DNA of 64,000 nt from positions 4,774,001 through 4,838,000 of the forward strand of contig CM055612.1 of assembly GCA_029379385.1 (NCBI GenBank), given 5' to 3'. Under the pieces are notes generated by a model. That model was not told the origin of the DNA. It worked only from the letters and a program-made list of their open reading frames with translations, and did not search any database. Position numbers and translations under genes: made by a program. The DNA comes from Quillaja saponaria. Its lineage: Eukaryota > Streptophyta > Magnoliopsida > Fabales > Quillajaceae. Below are positions 25,618-37,506 of this stretch, one piece after another; position 1 is the first letter of the stretch; each line of letters opens with the position of its first letter.

Positions 25618-25820
25618 TGTTAGAGTGTAAATATAGACAGCTTAGTTAGTGGGTCAAATTTTCTTATTTATAGTTTCCTTATTTATGTATAGTTGACTTA
25701 CTTATACTCCACACAACTTGTACTCCACACAAACTTGTAGGATAAATATATTATCTTGGTATGAAGAATTCTCATCTAATTCATCAAAACACTTTGGATA
25801 TCTCTCTTTTAGGTTTTACA
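25618..25820 (+). repeat. 3' LTR of the Copia element
   Basis: It is 203 bp, starting TGTTAGAGTG and ending TTTTACA. It is longer than the 5' LTR mainly because of an extra 14-base segment near 25665 that partly repeats its neighbour (TTTCCTTATTTAT). Confidence 0.92.
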
Positions 25821-26801
25821 ATGCTCATAACTTAATAACTAGTTCTAGATAAAATCCACGGAATTTGCTACTCCCTAAATCTCGATCTGTGTCTGATTCT
25901 AGTTATCTACTCTAGGTTTTATCTACAATCAAGGTTATTACCCTTAACCAAGAACCAACATATTCACTAGATTAAACTAAACTTCCAAAAGTGACTAAAT
26001 CTTTTTAAGTAAAATGATCCATTGAGAAAAGCTATCACACATACATAAAACAGAACAAAACTAAACTACCAAGTACCATGCACCATAGCTGACCCAGTGT
26101 CACTGAGTATCTCAAACAATAGCTTCTTTTATCGCTGATTACTTTCATTAGTTGAGTGCCTTGGATGGTTAAATGTAAAAACCTACGTAAATGGAAAGAT
26201 GGCAGTCACAGAAACCATTTAGTCTCAACTTTTTTAGGCAGAAAAAATAATATCCACATGCAACACAGGTTTGAATCTTTCCAGAAGGAAGGGGAAAGGA
26301 TACAAGGAATTATGCAAATAAACTCACAGGTTGTGATGGTGCAAGCCTAGCTACATTGTGCATTTCAACAACATAAGCGGTTTCAAAAGGTACAAGATCT
26401 TTTTGAGCCTTGACCTGCAACAAAACTCCAAGTAAGTCAAAAAATATTAGGTCAGTAGTAAAAAGTCCCAGAACTAGGAAGGGATATACATCATTATATA
26501 ACTTTGAAGCCGTTACTGGTTGTATGAAACTCATGTATCTGAATGAGGCACACCAACAAGAGATATGTGCACATAATTAAACCCACAAACCAAGACTCCA
26601 GGAATAAAAAAAGGATTTAGTACTGATTCAACCAGAAAGCCCTAAATATCACCCAACACACTGCAAAGGTTATTGAATAATACCTAGCTTATGACTACTC
26701 CACCGGTAAGGGCTCAAAACTAAGTCTGACCCAGCAAAAGGCAGAACACCAGACCCGAGAGAGTCCTTTTGCATTAAGCCTAGTCGATAAGCAGGATCCA
26801 T

Positions 26802-29800
26802 CTGAAATTTCATCAAGGGATTATATAAGCACATTTGGCAGTGGGTTATCACACACGACAACAGTTTCATTTAATGTCCCTTTTTCCCGAGAAAAATCAG
26901 AGAATTTTAGGCTTTTAGCTCTAGCCCCTCTATTGTTAGCAGACAATTTGTAACAATATAAGCCATGTATAAAACAGATTGCAATCAAATCCGTTCAACT
27001 TCTGCACAACACAAACATTATAAACTTCCTAGGTACTAGATGCAAAAATATGCAATTTTGCAATCAAATCCGTTCAACTTCTGCACAGGTCTCCACACCT
27101 CCAAACCCAATGAATCATTTTTTATGGACACTAAACATCAAAATAGAAGCAGAAAAAAACCAAAACTTTTTTCCAGAAATATTTCTTGTCACAGTTCTAC
27201 CAATTTTGAAGTAAAAAATGTATATGAAAATATTTGAGTCTCCGATGAACCAAACACATAACACAGTGCTAATCAATACATATGTGAAATATTACCAAAC
27301 AAAAAGGGAGGGAACTACAGTCTTGAATCACAATCCAGTAGCAAAGCTAATTACCAATCTCACAAGAAGAATAACCACTTCTATGTAACTAGGAAACAAG
27401 CCACCAAATTAAAATTTTAAAGCATGCATAACTTGGAATTAAGGAAGCACATAAAATTGGAAAATACTTATCTAGTCAATAATAGGAGGGAAAGAAATAA
27501 ATTAGTGTGCCATCAGAAAAAAAAATGTTGCTACCATTTAAGAGAAATTTTGAATTAAAAGGGACTAACGATATTAGCTTTCCCACATATCAATAAGTCT
27601 ATAAGAATTAAACTACAAATCAATTACTCAATATAAATTGTTAGTCAACTAAATAGAACTTCCTAACAAAAAGACATACAGCTTAAATCGTTAAATATCA
27701 ATGTAATTACAGCAAGCTGCTTATGGCTAAGTGTTTTCTTTTTCTGATTCATAAGAAAGTAATAATGAAAAATGGCACTTCGTTAGAACAGATGCTACAC
27801 TTAGTTTCGTATTTATAGATGTAGGTCACAGGCTAAATGAAAAGGCAAAAGCAGAGCTGTGCTTCACAGCTGAAGGCCACACTGCTGATTTTAGTGAGCT
27901 TACTGACCATTCACTCAATATAATAGCCTTCTGGAAATATGTGATTGACTAATTGGAGACCATAAGATACTGTTTTTTTTTTACCTATTTATAACATAAA
28001 TGAGCAATCAACACACAAAGTAATGACAAGGAAGCATAATTCCAAGAGTTCATAATACACTTAAAATTAAGCTGTAAGCACATTTTATGTGCAAAAAAAA
28101 AAAAAAAAAAAAAAAAACTTTAAAAGGAGCCGTAAGCATATAAATATAGTAGGTCATGAATACAGTACTCTCCTCTATCTGTACTTTGCACATAACACCC
28201 ACATCATTCCACCCAGCAATATCAAGTGAAAATGCTGTGCAATTATAACAACAACTTCATGAGAGCAGTAAAATTTTAAAATTGATGTAGTCTAACAAAC
28301 CATTTGAATGAAACAATGCAATCAATGCTGCATTCCCAAAGGCCAGTTAACTATGTTGTTTTAGGTGTGCTTACTGACCATTCACATAAAGGACTGCAAT
28401 CTGCTACGTGACTGGCTAATTGGCCACCATGAAGCTCTTAAATTATTCAAAGTAATGCAGGTATCCTTAACATACAAACATAAATATTGACTCACATTTG
28501 ATCAATGTACACAAACATATAGCAACATCAAGTGAAAAATGCCATGCAATTAAAAAAACAATTTCCTGAGAGCAGTAAAATTTTTAAATTGATGTAGTCT
28601 AACAAACCATTTGAATGAAACAACGCAATCAATGCTGCATTCCCAAAGGCCAAATAACTATGTTGTTTTAGGTGTGCTTACTGACCATTCACATAAAGGA
28701 CTGCAACTGCTAAGTTGCTACGTGACTGGCTAATTGGCCACCATGAAGCTCTTTAATTATTCAAAGTAACGCAGGTATCCTTAACATACGAACATACTTA
28801 TTGACTCACATTTGATCAATGTCCACAAACATAAAAGCAACATCAAGTGAAAAATGCCATGCAATTAACAAAACAATTTCATGAGAGCAGTAAAATTTTA
28901 AAATTTATGTAGTCTAACAAACCATTTGAATGAAACAACGCAATCAATGCTGCATTCCCAAAGGCCAGTTAACTATTTTGTTTTAGGTGTGCTTACTGAC
29001 CATTCACATGAAGGACTGCAACAGCCAAGCTGCTACGTGACTGGCTAATTGGCCACCATGAAGCTCTTAAATTATTCAAAGTAACGCAGGTATCCTTAAC
29101 ATATAAACATACATATTGACTCACATTTGATCAATGTACACAAACATACTAGCAACATCAAGTGAAAAATGCCATGCAATTAAAAAGGTGTTTTTCATGA
29201 GAGCAATAAAATTTCAAAATTGATGTAGTCTAACGAACCCTTTGAATGAAACAACTGAATCAATGCTCCACTCCCAAAGGCCAGTAAACTATGTTATTAT
29301 AGGTGTGCTTACTGACCATTCACATAAAGGACGGAAGCTGCAAAGCTGCTATGAGACTGGCTAATTGACCACCATAAAGCCTTTAAATTATTGGAAGTAA
29401 CACAGATATCCTTAAGATACAACAAACATACATGTCAAACATATTAACTCACATTTAATCAACAAAGACAAACACATTTTCTTCATTTTACATACAAGGA
29501 TAATTCTTTCATTTGTCTTGGTAAAAAAATAAATCATGTACTTCAATTTTACAAACGAATTTAGGGAATATAAATAACAAGCCACATGTAAAATGGATCA
29601 CAGAATATCCTATAACAACTCCTTGTGAAGTTTGTTTATCCATCCCATCGTCAGACAAAGAGTTCCAACTCAGTGATCAAAGCCAATCACAGAGCTTGCT
29701 ATCAGTTCAAACCCCATGAGCATAATTATCTTCCATGTCATACCCAAGAAAATAATTATCAATGGTTACATTGATGAGACCAATTTTACTGATATGACAT

Positions 29801-30890
29801 TGAGCTTCAACTCAAATCAAGCAACAATTGGCCATCCTAGCAGATGTGATGGTGTTCAACATATCACAACAATATAGCCTAATGTCCAATTACATTAGTA
29901 TAAGCATCGCAACCAACCAAGAAAGAAATTCCAATACTAAATCTACATTCAAATTATAAAGTACTAAGTACTAAAACCTAATGCATTTCCAAAATGATTG
30001 AACATCTCCTGCTTAATGTACTATTACATACTTTATCTAAAGATGACGAGAAAACTAGCATGCAAGTTCAATCAATTTTTCTGATGCTTTAATGCTAGAT
30101 GTGGCAATCATTAAAATAGAGCTACAATTAGTTGGGTAACCATCATTGCCGTAGACATGCAACAGTGTAATATCAAAAAACTGGTGTGTAGTTTCCCTAG
30201 ATGTTACTTAGTCTAGGAGAAATCATTAACCCAGGAAATAATTTTCATTTCTCCTAACACATTTCATATGTAGTAGACAGCCTAAAAGTGAATCGGCATA
30301 TCTATTTCACTAATAAAGACATCAACCTAGAGCTACAATTAGTGGGGTAAGCATCCACTTACACAAAACTTACACACGATTAAAATGCAGCATGGTTTAT
30401 ACATCCAAACATAAACTATAAATCAAGTTCAAGCATCAAATAAAACAACCCATTCATGACTGCAAACAAAATAGTAAAAAGAAAGATACCTTAGCAACAG
30501 TTGCTAAAAAAACAGCAATGCCTACTAAGCACATCACAAATATCAAAACACATTCTTAGAACAGATACATTCATAACAAAATATAGCTTAATACGCCCTT
30601 GAATGAAACCTCATAGCAAGCAGCTTCTTTATCACAGGCCATTAAACAGTTTTAATTTAGGTGACATACTGACCATTCACACGCAAATTAGCAACCGATA
30701 AGCTGCTATATGACTGGCTAATTGGTCACCATAAGACCCAAAACATCACAGAAATGGAAAATGGAACATAATTATTCTATGACAAACATACATAGTTAAT
30801 GTCGTCCATGTTTGTTTCTGCAATCTGATAATGGTCATTTCTGATGAAGAATGATTAAAAAAAATGTAGCAACAGGGAATGAATACGAAC
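26802..30890 (-). other. Large first intron of the PRMT5 pseudogene
   Basis: About 4.1 kb between surviving exons 1 and 2, with no PRMT5 coding segment recognised. Besides the tandem repeat at 28.2-29.5 kb it contains a ~30-base direct repeat (GCAATCAAATCCGTTCAACT at about 26981 and 27060) and a poly-A run near 28096. Confidence 0.6.
28240..29460. repeat. ~310-bp tandem repeat, four copies, plus two diverged outliers
   Basis: The word GTGTGCTTACTGACCATTCAC recurs at 28365, 28672, 28987 and 29303, giving periods of 307, 315 and 316. Each copy continues with GACTGGCTAATTGGCCACCAT, a GTATCCTTAACATA segment, CATCAAGTGAAAAATGCCAT and a TGATGTAGTCTAAC segment. More diverged single copies of the TACTGACCATTCAC...CTAATTGG core lie near 27898 and 30666. 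There is no reading frame. It is a locally amplified intronic satellite, not a known gene. Confidence 0.85.
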
Positions 30891-31028
30891 AAGAGGAGCA
30901 ACAACAACATTTAAGCCACCGGAAGAGAGATTGAAAGCCAAAACGTGTGGCATGTCATCGTTGATCTCCGTTTCCACACCACAATACCGAAATTCGCTCT
31001 TATCTCCTGCTCTTTCACCTAGCGGCAT

Positions 31029-32188
31029 TGTTTCCCACCTGAAGTTTTACTTTAAGTGCTATACAGCCCAGGAGAAGGAGACCGGCGAGGATGTCAGAGA
31101 GCCAAAATGCTGAGCTCCTTTCAGTGTCGTCTAGTCTCGCACTGAAGAATAGGGTTTTGGTAGGGTTTTAATCTGGTACTATTTGACAACGGACGAAAGT
31201 GATGTCGTTTTACAGTTGCTCCCTCTAAAATATAAGCGGGGAGAAACAGGGTTCGGGCCAGGGTTTTTCAGTTAGCGGGTACTGACCCAAACACCTAAGC
31301 TAATCGGTTGGGATTTAAATTTTTGTTTTTTTGGTTATTTTTTTAGGGGACAAAAAAAAATGAAGAATTTCTGATTATTATCTATTATGAAAGAAAAATT
31401 TAATTAATTAATGTATCAACATATTCAACTTGTGAAATTTTTTGTTGTAGTTTTATGTATATGCTCCATCATTGAACTTTTACATTTTTTGTGCTTATCA
31501 TTTGTCAATTGAACTATCAACCAGTTCACCTATTGATGTTGAATCTTTTATTTTATAGTAAAAGAATTGGCTTCAAATCAGAAAAAGAAAAAACCTATTG
31601 GTTTAATTATATAACAAATTTATCCAATCATTTTCATGCATATAAATCTTAGACTGATCAAAGAATTTCAGCCCAAAATTACGATTGCATCCATTATGCA
31701 TGAAAGTTTTGTGAAATAATCATATTGGCAATTTCCTTCGAAATAATATTTTGTATGAAAGCCATGAATTCCCTCCACACTAGAGATATAGATAAGATTA
31801 AAACTAAATAGAAACGAGTCATTAAAAGTAAAAAAAAAAAAAATAAATAAATTATTACAGGAAAACAAGCTGGGATTGTTCCAACTTCCAATCTCAGAAT
31901 GGTTATTGAAAAGAAAAAAAATTCATGTTGCATCAATTATTAAGGAAAAGATTCCACACACAGCCTCAGGATGCAGCAGTACAAGAAAATTTCATACTAA
32001 CAATAAAGAAGCCAACCTTCAATGACTTATGCATTACTACAAAGTAGGGTTCATTCCACATATAGGGTTAATATTACAAAGCGTAGAACATGAATGGTAT
32101 TTACAATCAAATTCATTCATTACATTATTCTGATAAGTTTAACCTGATAGATAAAGACCTCCATGCTGTTCGTACTGCATAACACAGT
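31029..32188. other. Former PRMT5 promoter and spacer
   Basis: AT-rich region between the PRMT5 pseudogene start (-) and the 3' end of the first DUF1218 gene (-). Apart from telo-box-like words near the PRMT5 start, nothing coding is seen. Confidence 0.6.
31150..31168 (-). promoter_or_regulatory. Two telo-box-like motifs (AAACCCTA)
   Basis: TAGGGTTT occurs at 31150-31157 and 31161-31168, reading AAACCCTA on the minus strand, about 120-140 bases upstream of the PRMT5 ATG. Telo boxes are common near the transcription start of plant housekeeping genes, so the old promoter appears partly preserved. Confidence 0.5.
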
Positions 32189-34916
32189 TCAGGCGCTTGC
32201 TTTGCTTTGTAGATGTGCATCATAATCATTTGAGGGAACATTACCATATTCACCTTTCTGGTTATCCTCTTCATCAAAGAAATCCTCTCGAGCATTGTCA
32301 GCCAACATAAGGGCAACCAACCAGAAAAGGGCTGAATCAAGGGATAAAAAGGCACCACCACCAAGCAGACCAGTTTTTGCAGTGGGGCAATCTGTCTTCA
32401 GATTGTGATGAACATTTCGTGCCAAGTGAAGTTGTTCAGTGATTGTTGGCCATAACAGCAAAGTTGCAGCTAAGCCAGTAGTAAGCCTATGTACATACAC
32501 CATGGTAGAAAAGGAAAGTCATTTTGAGGAAAAGAGTTAAAGACAGATACGAGTGAGTGAGTGTCAGAGAGAGAGAGATCACAAATAACAAGGCTGGTCA
32601 CAATAAGAAATTGCAAACTGAAGTGCATTAAATATTAATATTTAAGTTGCTTTCCTTGAACTGTGACCGACTTTCTCTTATCAGACTACATACAACAGCT
32701 AGATAACTTGGCAGCCTTCCCCATCCTGAATTCCACTCCACAAACCCATGTCCTGCAAGGGGTCTTCAACAAAGTACTCCTTAGATCCACAATGCATAAT
32801 GGTGTTCCCAGCATTCTGATCCCTCCCCATTAGGAAATATTACCTACTATGCCTACCAAGTACAAGAGGTCCCCTGGCAGTAGCACGTATTCTTCAATTG
32901 CCACAAAGGGCAGAAAACCAACCAAATACCGACACAGGCTCATTACAGAAGTTGGTATTTTAAATGGACAGTGTAATTTGTCATATGCAAAACAAAGAAA
33001 AAAGGGTAGCTTACTATAAAATAGCATATAGAAGCACATAATTGAATTATTAAGAATAAATAGCAAGTATAGTCATAAAAGCTACAGCTTCTGAGATACC
33101 AGAATATGTTCTAAATTTCAGAAAGAAGAACATAAAGGGGAAGGATACTTACAAAGCGATATTAAAGAATACCACAAAACTTGTGCTTTGAAACAAAGCT
33201 TTTTGTGGAACAGCTTTCCCTTTGTATGGATAAAACAAAGACAGATATCCAGCCACGGTGGAAACAGCAAGAAATGCTACAGAAAGATACCCCAAGGCAA
33301 CGGTTGGATCAGATGGATACTTGCAGATAACAACACCTTTCCCGTCTATTGGAGTTCCAGATGCAGGCTGTAGCAATATGGAAACAAGGATTTAGACAGT
33401 ATCAACAGAGAGCATACCTACCCGACAGCTAAAGACAGATCTGCTATTTTATGAATCAAGGAAAGTTATGAATGAGCATGATCACTTAGTCTCCTAGCAA
33501 TTGAAATAAATAACTCAGTTAATGTAGAACTCTTTCATATTTTAGAAATAGGCATGTGTCAGGAAGAAGCAGACAGCAATCTTGAAAGGAAAAAAAAAGT
33601 GCAAAAAATAAAATAAATAAACAACCATAATACAAGGATAATAAGTAATTAAAGGTCAGTCAACATGGCAGCCAGTGCGCCACATCTCATTTCACACCAG
33701 GAAGTACGTGCATGCACTATTCTCAGTCAATTATAGATTATAAAACCAAATTGATAACAAAGAATTTATAGAGCTAATTAAATTCCCAGAGTGAAAGAAG
33801 CAACCACATGTTTTTCTACTAGTAAAAGGCCACAAGTATTAAGTAGCCACTGGAGTGGACATGCAGAGACATTGAAGAAGCATCTTTAGAATTCAAAGAA
33901 TTCTTAAATGTGTCAAATACGTGCTTAGAAGATAGTTTTGCACTAAATGCATCAAAAGAGAACAATGACTTCTATGATTCGATAACCCTAAGAAAATCAA
34001 TTTCTTAAATATTTTCAGTAGACAATGACATCTAAATTCTTCTACAAAGTTAATGAGTAATCACTAATCAGCAGAGAAGATCACAGGATATACTACCCTG
34101 CAATATCTAAGCCAGTCTAGAATTCTACACCAATGCAAATATTAGCTGACATGTACGAGGGATGCAGGAGTACTAGCCTTCCCAAGGTGCCAACGCAAAC
34201 AGACAGAGGGAAAGGGGAATGGAGTAAGAGTGTAATCTATGATATGAATAGATTCACCGTACTTAATGTATTTGTACTATTTTATACATAGATATAATCA
34301 CCATAATCTGTCCAATTTTCAACTTTCAATTGTAAAGACTTCAACTCAACAAAAATATTCATTTGTGTTATGAGTTATGGCATGGTTTCCCTATCCCTCT
34401 TGTACAAGAGAGGTCGATTGCCTTGGTAGAAATAGTATCTTCAACACGGGATATAAACTAAACCAAATAGGTAAAATTGAACCTTTTCTTTTGCCCTCCC
34501 CTTGTAGGAGAAAAAACCCAGATGTGACCTTGTCCATACAAAAAAAGACTTGGTATACATTAGTTAACGGATTATTAGTTCAGTGCCAAAAAGTTCACAA
34601 CAGCTGAGGCCTGATGCAGTATTTATGACAGGAATACAGACCCAAAAGATGATTTACTAAAACAGCTGACTATAGTACAGAAATGATCACCAAATGTCAA
34701 GAAAGGATATCATACTACGAGAAAAATACAACTACAGCGATAACACAAAGAAAATCAATCAATAGAAGAAAATTAAAAGAATTTTAATGGTTTCAAATTA
34801 TATACTTACAACGCCTAGATCATTACCTTTTTGTTTTCAGCTACAATCCCCAAAATGAATGATAAGACACCAAAAAGTGACACTATCAGAGACATTTGTT
34901 TCACAGTTACAGCCAT
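32189..34916 (-). CDS. DUF1218 four-helix membrane protein (copy 1)
   Basis: Three exons (34827-34916, 33153-33367, 32189-32486) join in phase to about 603 nt, or 200 residues. The N-terminus MAVTVKQMSLIVSLFGVLSF is a hydrophobic signal-anchor-like helix. Exon 2 has GKGVVICKYPSDPTVALGYL, with the conserved Cys of the family, and the helix region STVAGYLSLFYPYKGK. Exon 3 has LLLWPTITEQLHL, CPTAKTGLLGGGAFLSL and the helix FWLVALMLADNARED, then an acidic cytosolic tail. Four transmembrane segments fit DUF1218 proteins (related members include MWL1/MWL2, linked to lignin, and VCC/DEAL proteins of leaf symmetry). The exact role of this clade is unknown. A 5' UTR intron is likely: donor CAG|GTACGT at about 35152 and acceptor ttgcag at about 34925, both minus. 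It lies head-to-tail with the second DUF1218 gene. Confidence 0.9.
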
Positions 34917-37506
34917 AGTACCCTGCAAGAAGGAGGTGCCAAAGGGTCAATGAAAGACAAAGTAAACATCAATTACATGCTTTAACCAAACAAGTTTGTA
35001 AAAACATCATATACAATCATGGGTTCGTACAAAAATAATCAATTTTACATCTAAAATTTCCCCCCTGTTTTTCTATGAAAACAAACAGAATACGGGAATT
35101 CATAAAAAAATCATATGCAAGAAGATTCTGCCTCTTAGACTAATTACGTACCTGTGAAAATAGAGAGAGGAGGTGGATGAAGGAGGAGATCTCGAAGTCG
35201 ATTCAAAGACGAACTTGGGATTGTCTTGAATCAAGTTTCAGATATCTGAGGCCCTCTCTCTCTTTCTCTCTGAGTCTTGGTTCCTCAGAGTCAGCGCGTA
35301 GAAATATGAAAATAGAGAGAGATTCTGATACTTAAAATCTGCCTAGAAAGTAGAATCTCTCCTTATCTGTTTGTGAATGCTCTTGGCCGTTCTTTGAGGA
35401 AAAATACATACATTAAACTGCAAATAGACCCGTTTATTTGTTCTTTGTCATCGCTGTCAAATCTCTACTCAAGCTTGAGACCCATTTATGGAAAATTCTT
35501 TAATCTACGCTTCTATATCTATGCTACCTTTTTTTCTTCTTTTTTTTGGGTAGAAATATCTATATCTATTTTCATTGGCATTTTCAAAGTTTCATTCCTC
35601 TAATATTTGACAATGTCAATACGGTTAAGATCAGTTTCAAGAAAAATATTATTATTAGTATGCAAAATACGATATATATTATATAATAGTTTAATCCACA
35701 TTAAATTTTCTTTTATACTTCATTTCTTTCTTTATTTATTCTTATTATTTTTTATATTTTGTTATAAGATACATAAAATACAGAGAATCACATTCTTAAA
35801 GATATTGTACAAATTTATATTTATTCTTAAAGACATTTCCTTTCTGGCCAGGTAAAATTTTGGTAACAAAAGTCCTTTTTTTTTTCTTTTCTTTTTTTAA
35901 TGGACAAAAATTATTACGGAATTCTGATTTATTTCCTTCCACGGTTTGTAGGATTCAATTAATTTCTTACTCATTAAAAGAAATATTCTCATTGCTTAAG
36001 CATGGTATTACATGGAGGAAAAATCAAATCAAACTTAAGAACAATTGAAGGTTCGTGAATTATCAAGTTGTTATTCAATCTACTTTTTACATATAAGGAT
36101 CTGAATTTCAAAGTGATTAAAATATTTGTTTTCGTACTATATTCAAAAAAAAATCTTGAATATGAATTAGTTTAATAATTTTGTAAATCTGTTGGCCCAA
36201 TGATATTTATCTTTTTTCGTTCGATTCACTTGACACCTACATGGCCGGGTTTATCCCCTACTCTCCTCCAAAAAAAAAAAATCATTTTTTTTATCTAGTT
36301 CCTTGTTCTTCCCATAGCAATCACAACTCATAAGCATTTAATTATATAGTAATGATAATAGAAGCTGTGTAAGTATATGTCCAATTTTGCGAATAACAGT
36401 TGACGTGGATTGCAAGTTCTTGCGCCATTTATATTAAATTAATCTGTATTGACATCAATTTTCTGTTTTTAGCTTCAACCTATTTGCTGCTTAGTCCATG
36501 CCGTCCCATTTTTTATAACTTGCATTATTCCCCTACTCTTTATATACGGTTTTAATTACTTATAAGTTATATACATACCTTCGTAAAATTTCTTTTAGTA
36601 CTCAATGTTCACACAACGGGATATCAGTATTGAATAAAATTATTAAACTTATTAAATGCGACAATCGGTTTAAATTTGTAAACTCTCTTAACATAATTTA
36701 AAATCATATTCCGTACCAAGAATAACAGATCCGTAAATCAAAACGGGTAATTGCATAAGATGAAATTGCTAATTAATGTCAAACTTTTTGGGAAGTCCAA
36801 TTATTGAAAAAATTGTAGCTAGAGCTAAGACTAAAGTTGTTTAGTAGAAATTTATATGGTTAATTTAACATAACAAGACATGTTAATTGTGAATTATGTC
36901 ACAAGTTTTTGGAGGTCAAGGAAGGTTCTGTTACATGCAGCTTTACTTAGTGCGATTGAGAAAGAGTTTCTCCCAAGAAATTCAAAGTAAACAAGAGTAT
37001 GAAGCTAAACTACAGTGGCTACTAGATGCTAAAAAGAATACTCTCTGTTTGCTGTTATGTTGAAATGAGAGGGAGAGAAATAACAGATCAGTTATTTGTG
37101 GTATACCGTGAAGCAATTAGAACTCAAATATTTCAGCTGCAAGTCTACGGGGTTTATCAGTATGAAGAATTTAATGAAAATGGAGACAAGAATTGAACTT
37201 CTAACCAGTCATAGGCTTTGATACTATGTTAAATAACAATTAAATCCAATAGCTTAAATTATTCGACAAAACCCTGAATGGTTTTAAACTCTTACTAGTA
37301 TTAGTAGATCATTTTTAGTTTAGCCAAAAAAAAAAAAACATTTACAAAAAATAAGCTTAAATGAAGAGAAACTGCCATTGCCATGAGCTGCATTATGAGA
37401 TTGAAGTTTAAATAAAAGAAATCAGAAGACTGATATTAATGCAAGCAACTATTGTAATCCTCTGTTGCTCAAGTTCTTCACACTTTGTAAACCTGGTTCA
37501 TGCATA
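34917..37506. other. 5' UTR/promoter of DUF1218 copy 1 and spacer
   Basis: CT-rich leader sequence (minus strand) lies at about 35150-35350. Beyond it is AT-rich spacer to the 3' end of DUF1218 copy 2. Small plus-strand ORFs at 35373-36048 are low-complexity and rich in Phe, Ile and Leu; I see no gene. Confidence 0.55.

Larger units (their letters stand above)
21148..25820 (+). mobile_element. Ty1/Copia LTR retrotransposon, decayed, with 5-bp TSD
   Basis: The element has two similar LTRs, a primer-binding site TGGTATCAGAGCTT directly after the 5' LTR (complementary to the 3' end of initiator-Met tRNA, as in many plant Copia elements), and a polypurine tract GAGGGGGAG next to the 3' LTR. It is flanked by the direct repeat ATGCT (21143-21147 and 25821-25825). 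The internal order is gag, protease, integrase, reverse transcriptase, RNase H, which is diagnostic of Copia. It is inserted in the plus orientation into an intron of the minus-strand PRMT5 pseudogene. It carries many stops and frameshifts and cannot be autonomous. Confidence 0.95.
19871..31028 (-). pseudogene. PRMT5: PRMT5 (SKB1) protein arginine methyltransferase 5 pseudogene
   Basis: PRMT5 makes symmetric dimethylarginine on histones and spliceosomal Sm proteins. Eight exons survive: 30891-31028 (from MPLGERAGDKSEFRYCGVET), 26684-26801 (SGVLPFAGSDLVLSPYRWSS), 26490-26538 ([15 protein letters not shown]), 26328-26414 ([20 protein letters not shown]), 26077-26182, 20615-20703 ([14 protein letters not shown]), 20189-20282 (LEVNFWRCCD) and 19871-19954 (ending CSYWVGL, as intact PRMT5 does). 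The middle of the protein, roughly 430 residues holding the TIM barrel and the SAM-binding catalytic fold, is absent: exon 2 and the SFIQP exon are only about 145 bases apart. Splicing those two would also be out of phase. Exon 26077-26182 has a TAA at 26129-26131 where a Tyr codon is expected. A Copia element lies in the intron between 20703 and 26077. No catalytic activity is possible from this locus. Confidence 0.92.

Noticed and set aside
28000..29500. CRISPR-like regular repeat
   Set aside because: The ~310-bp units are contiguous with no short repeat/spacer pattern, and the genome is eukaryotic.
35373..36048. Plus-strand ORFs rich in Phe, Ile, Leu and Tyr between the DUF1218 genes
   Set aside because: The composition is that of translated AT-rich spacer, with no motif, homology or splice structure.
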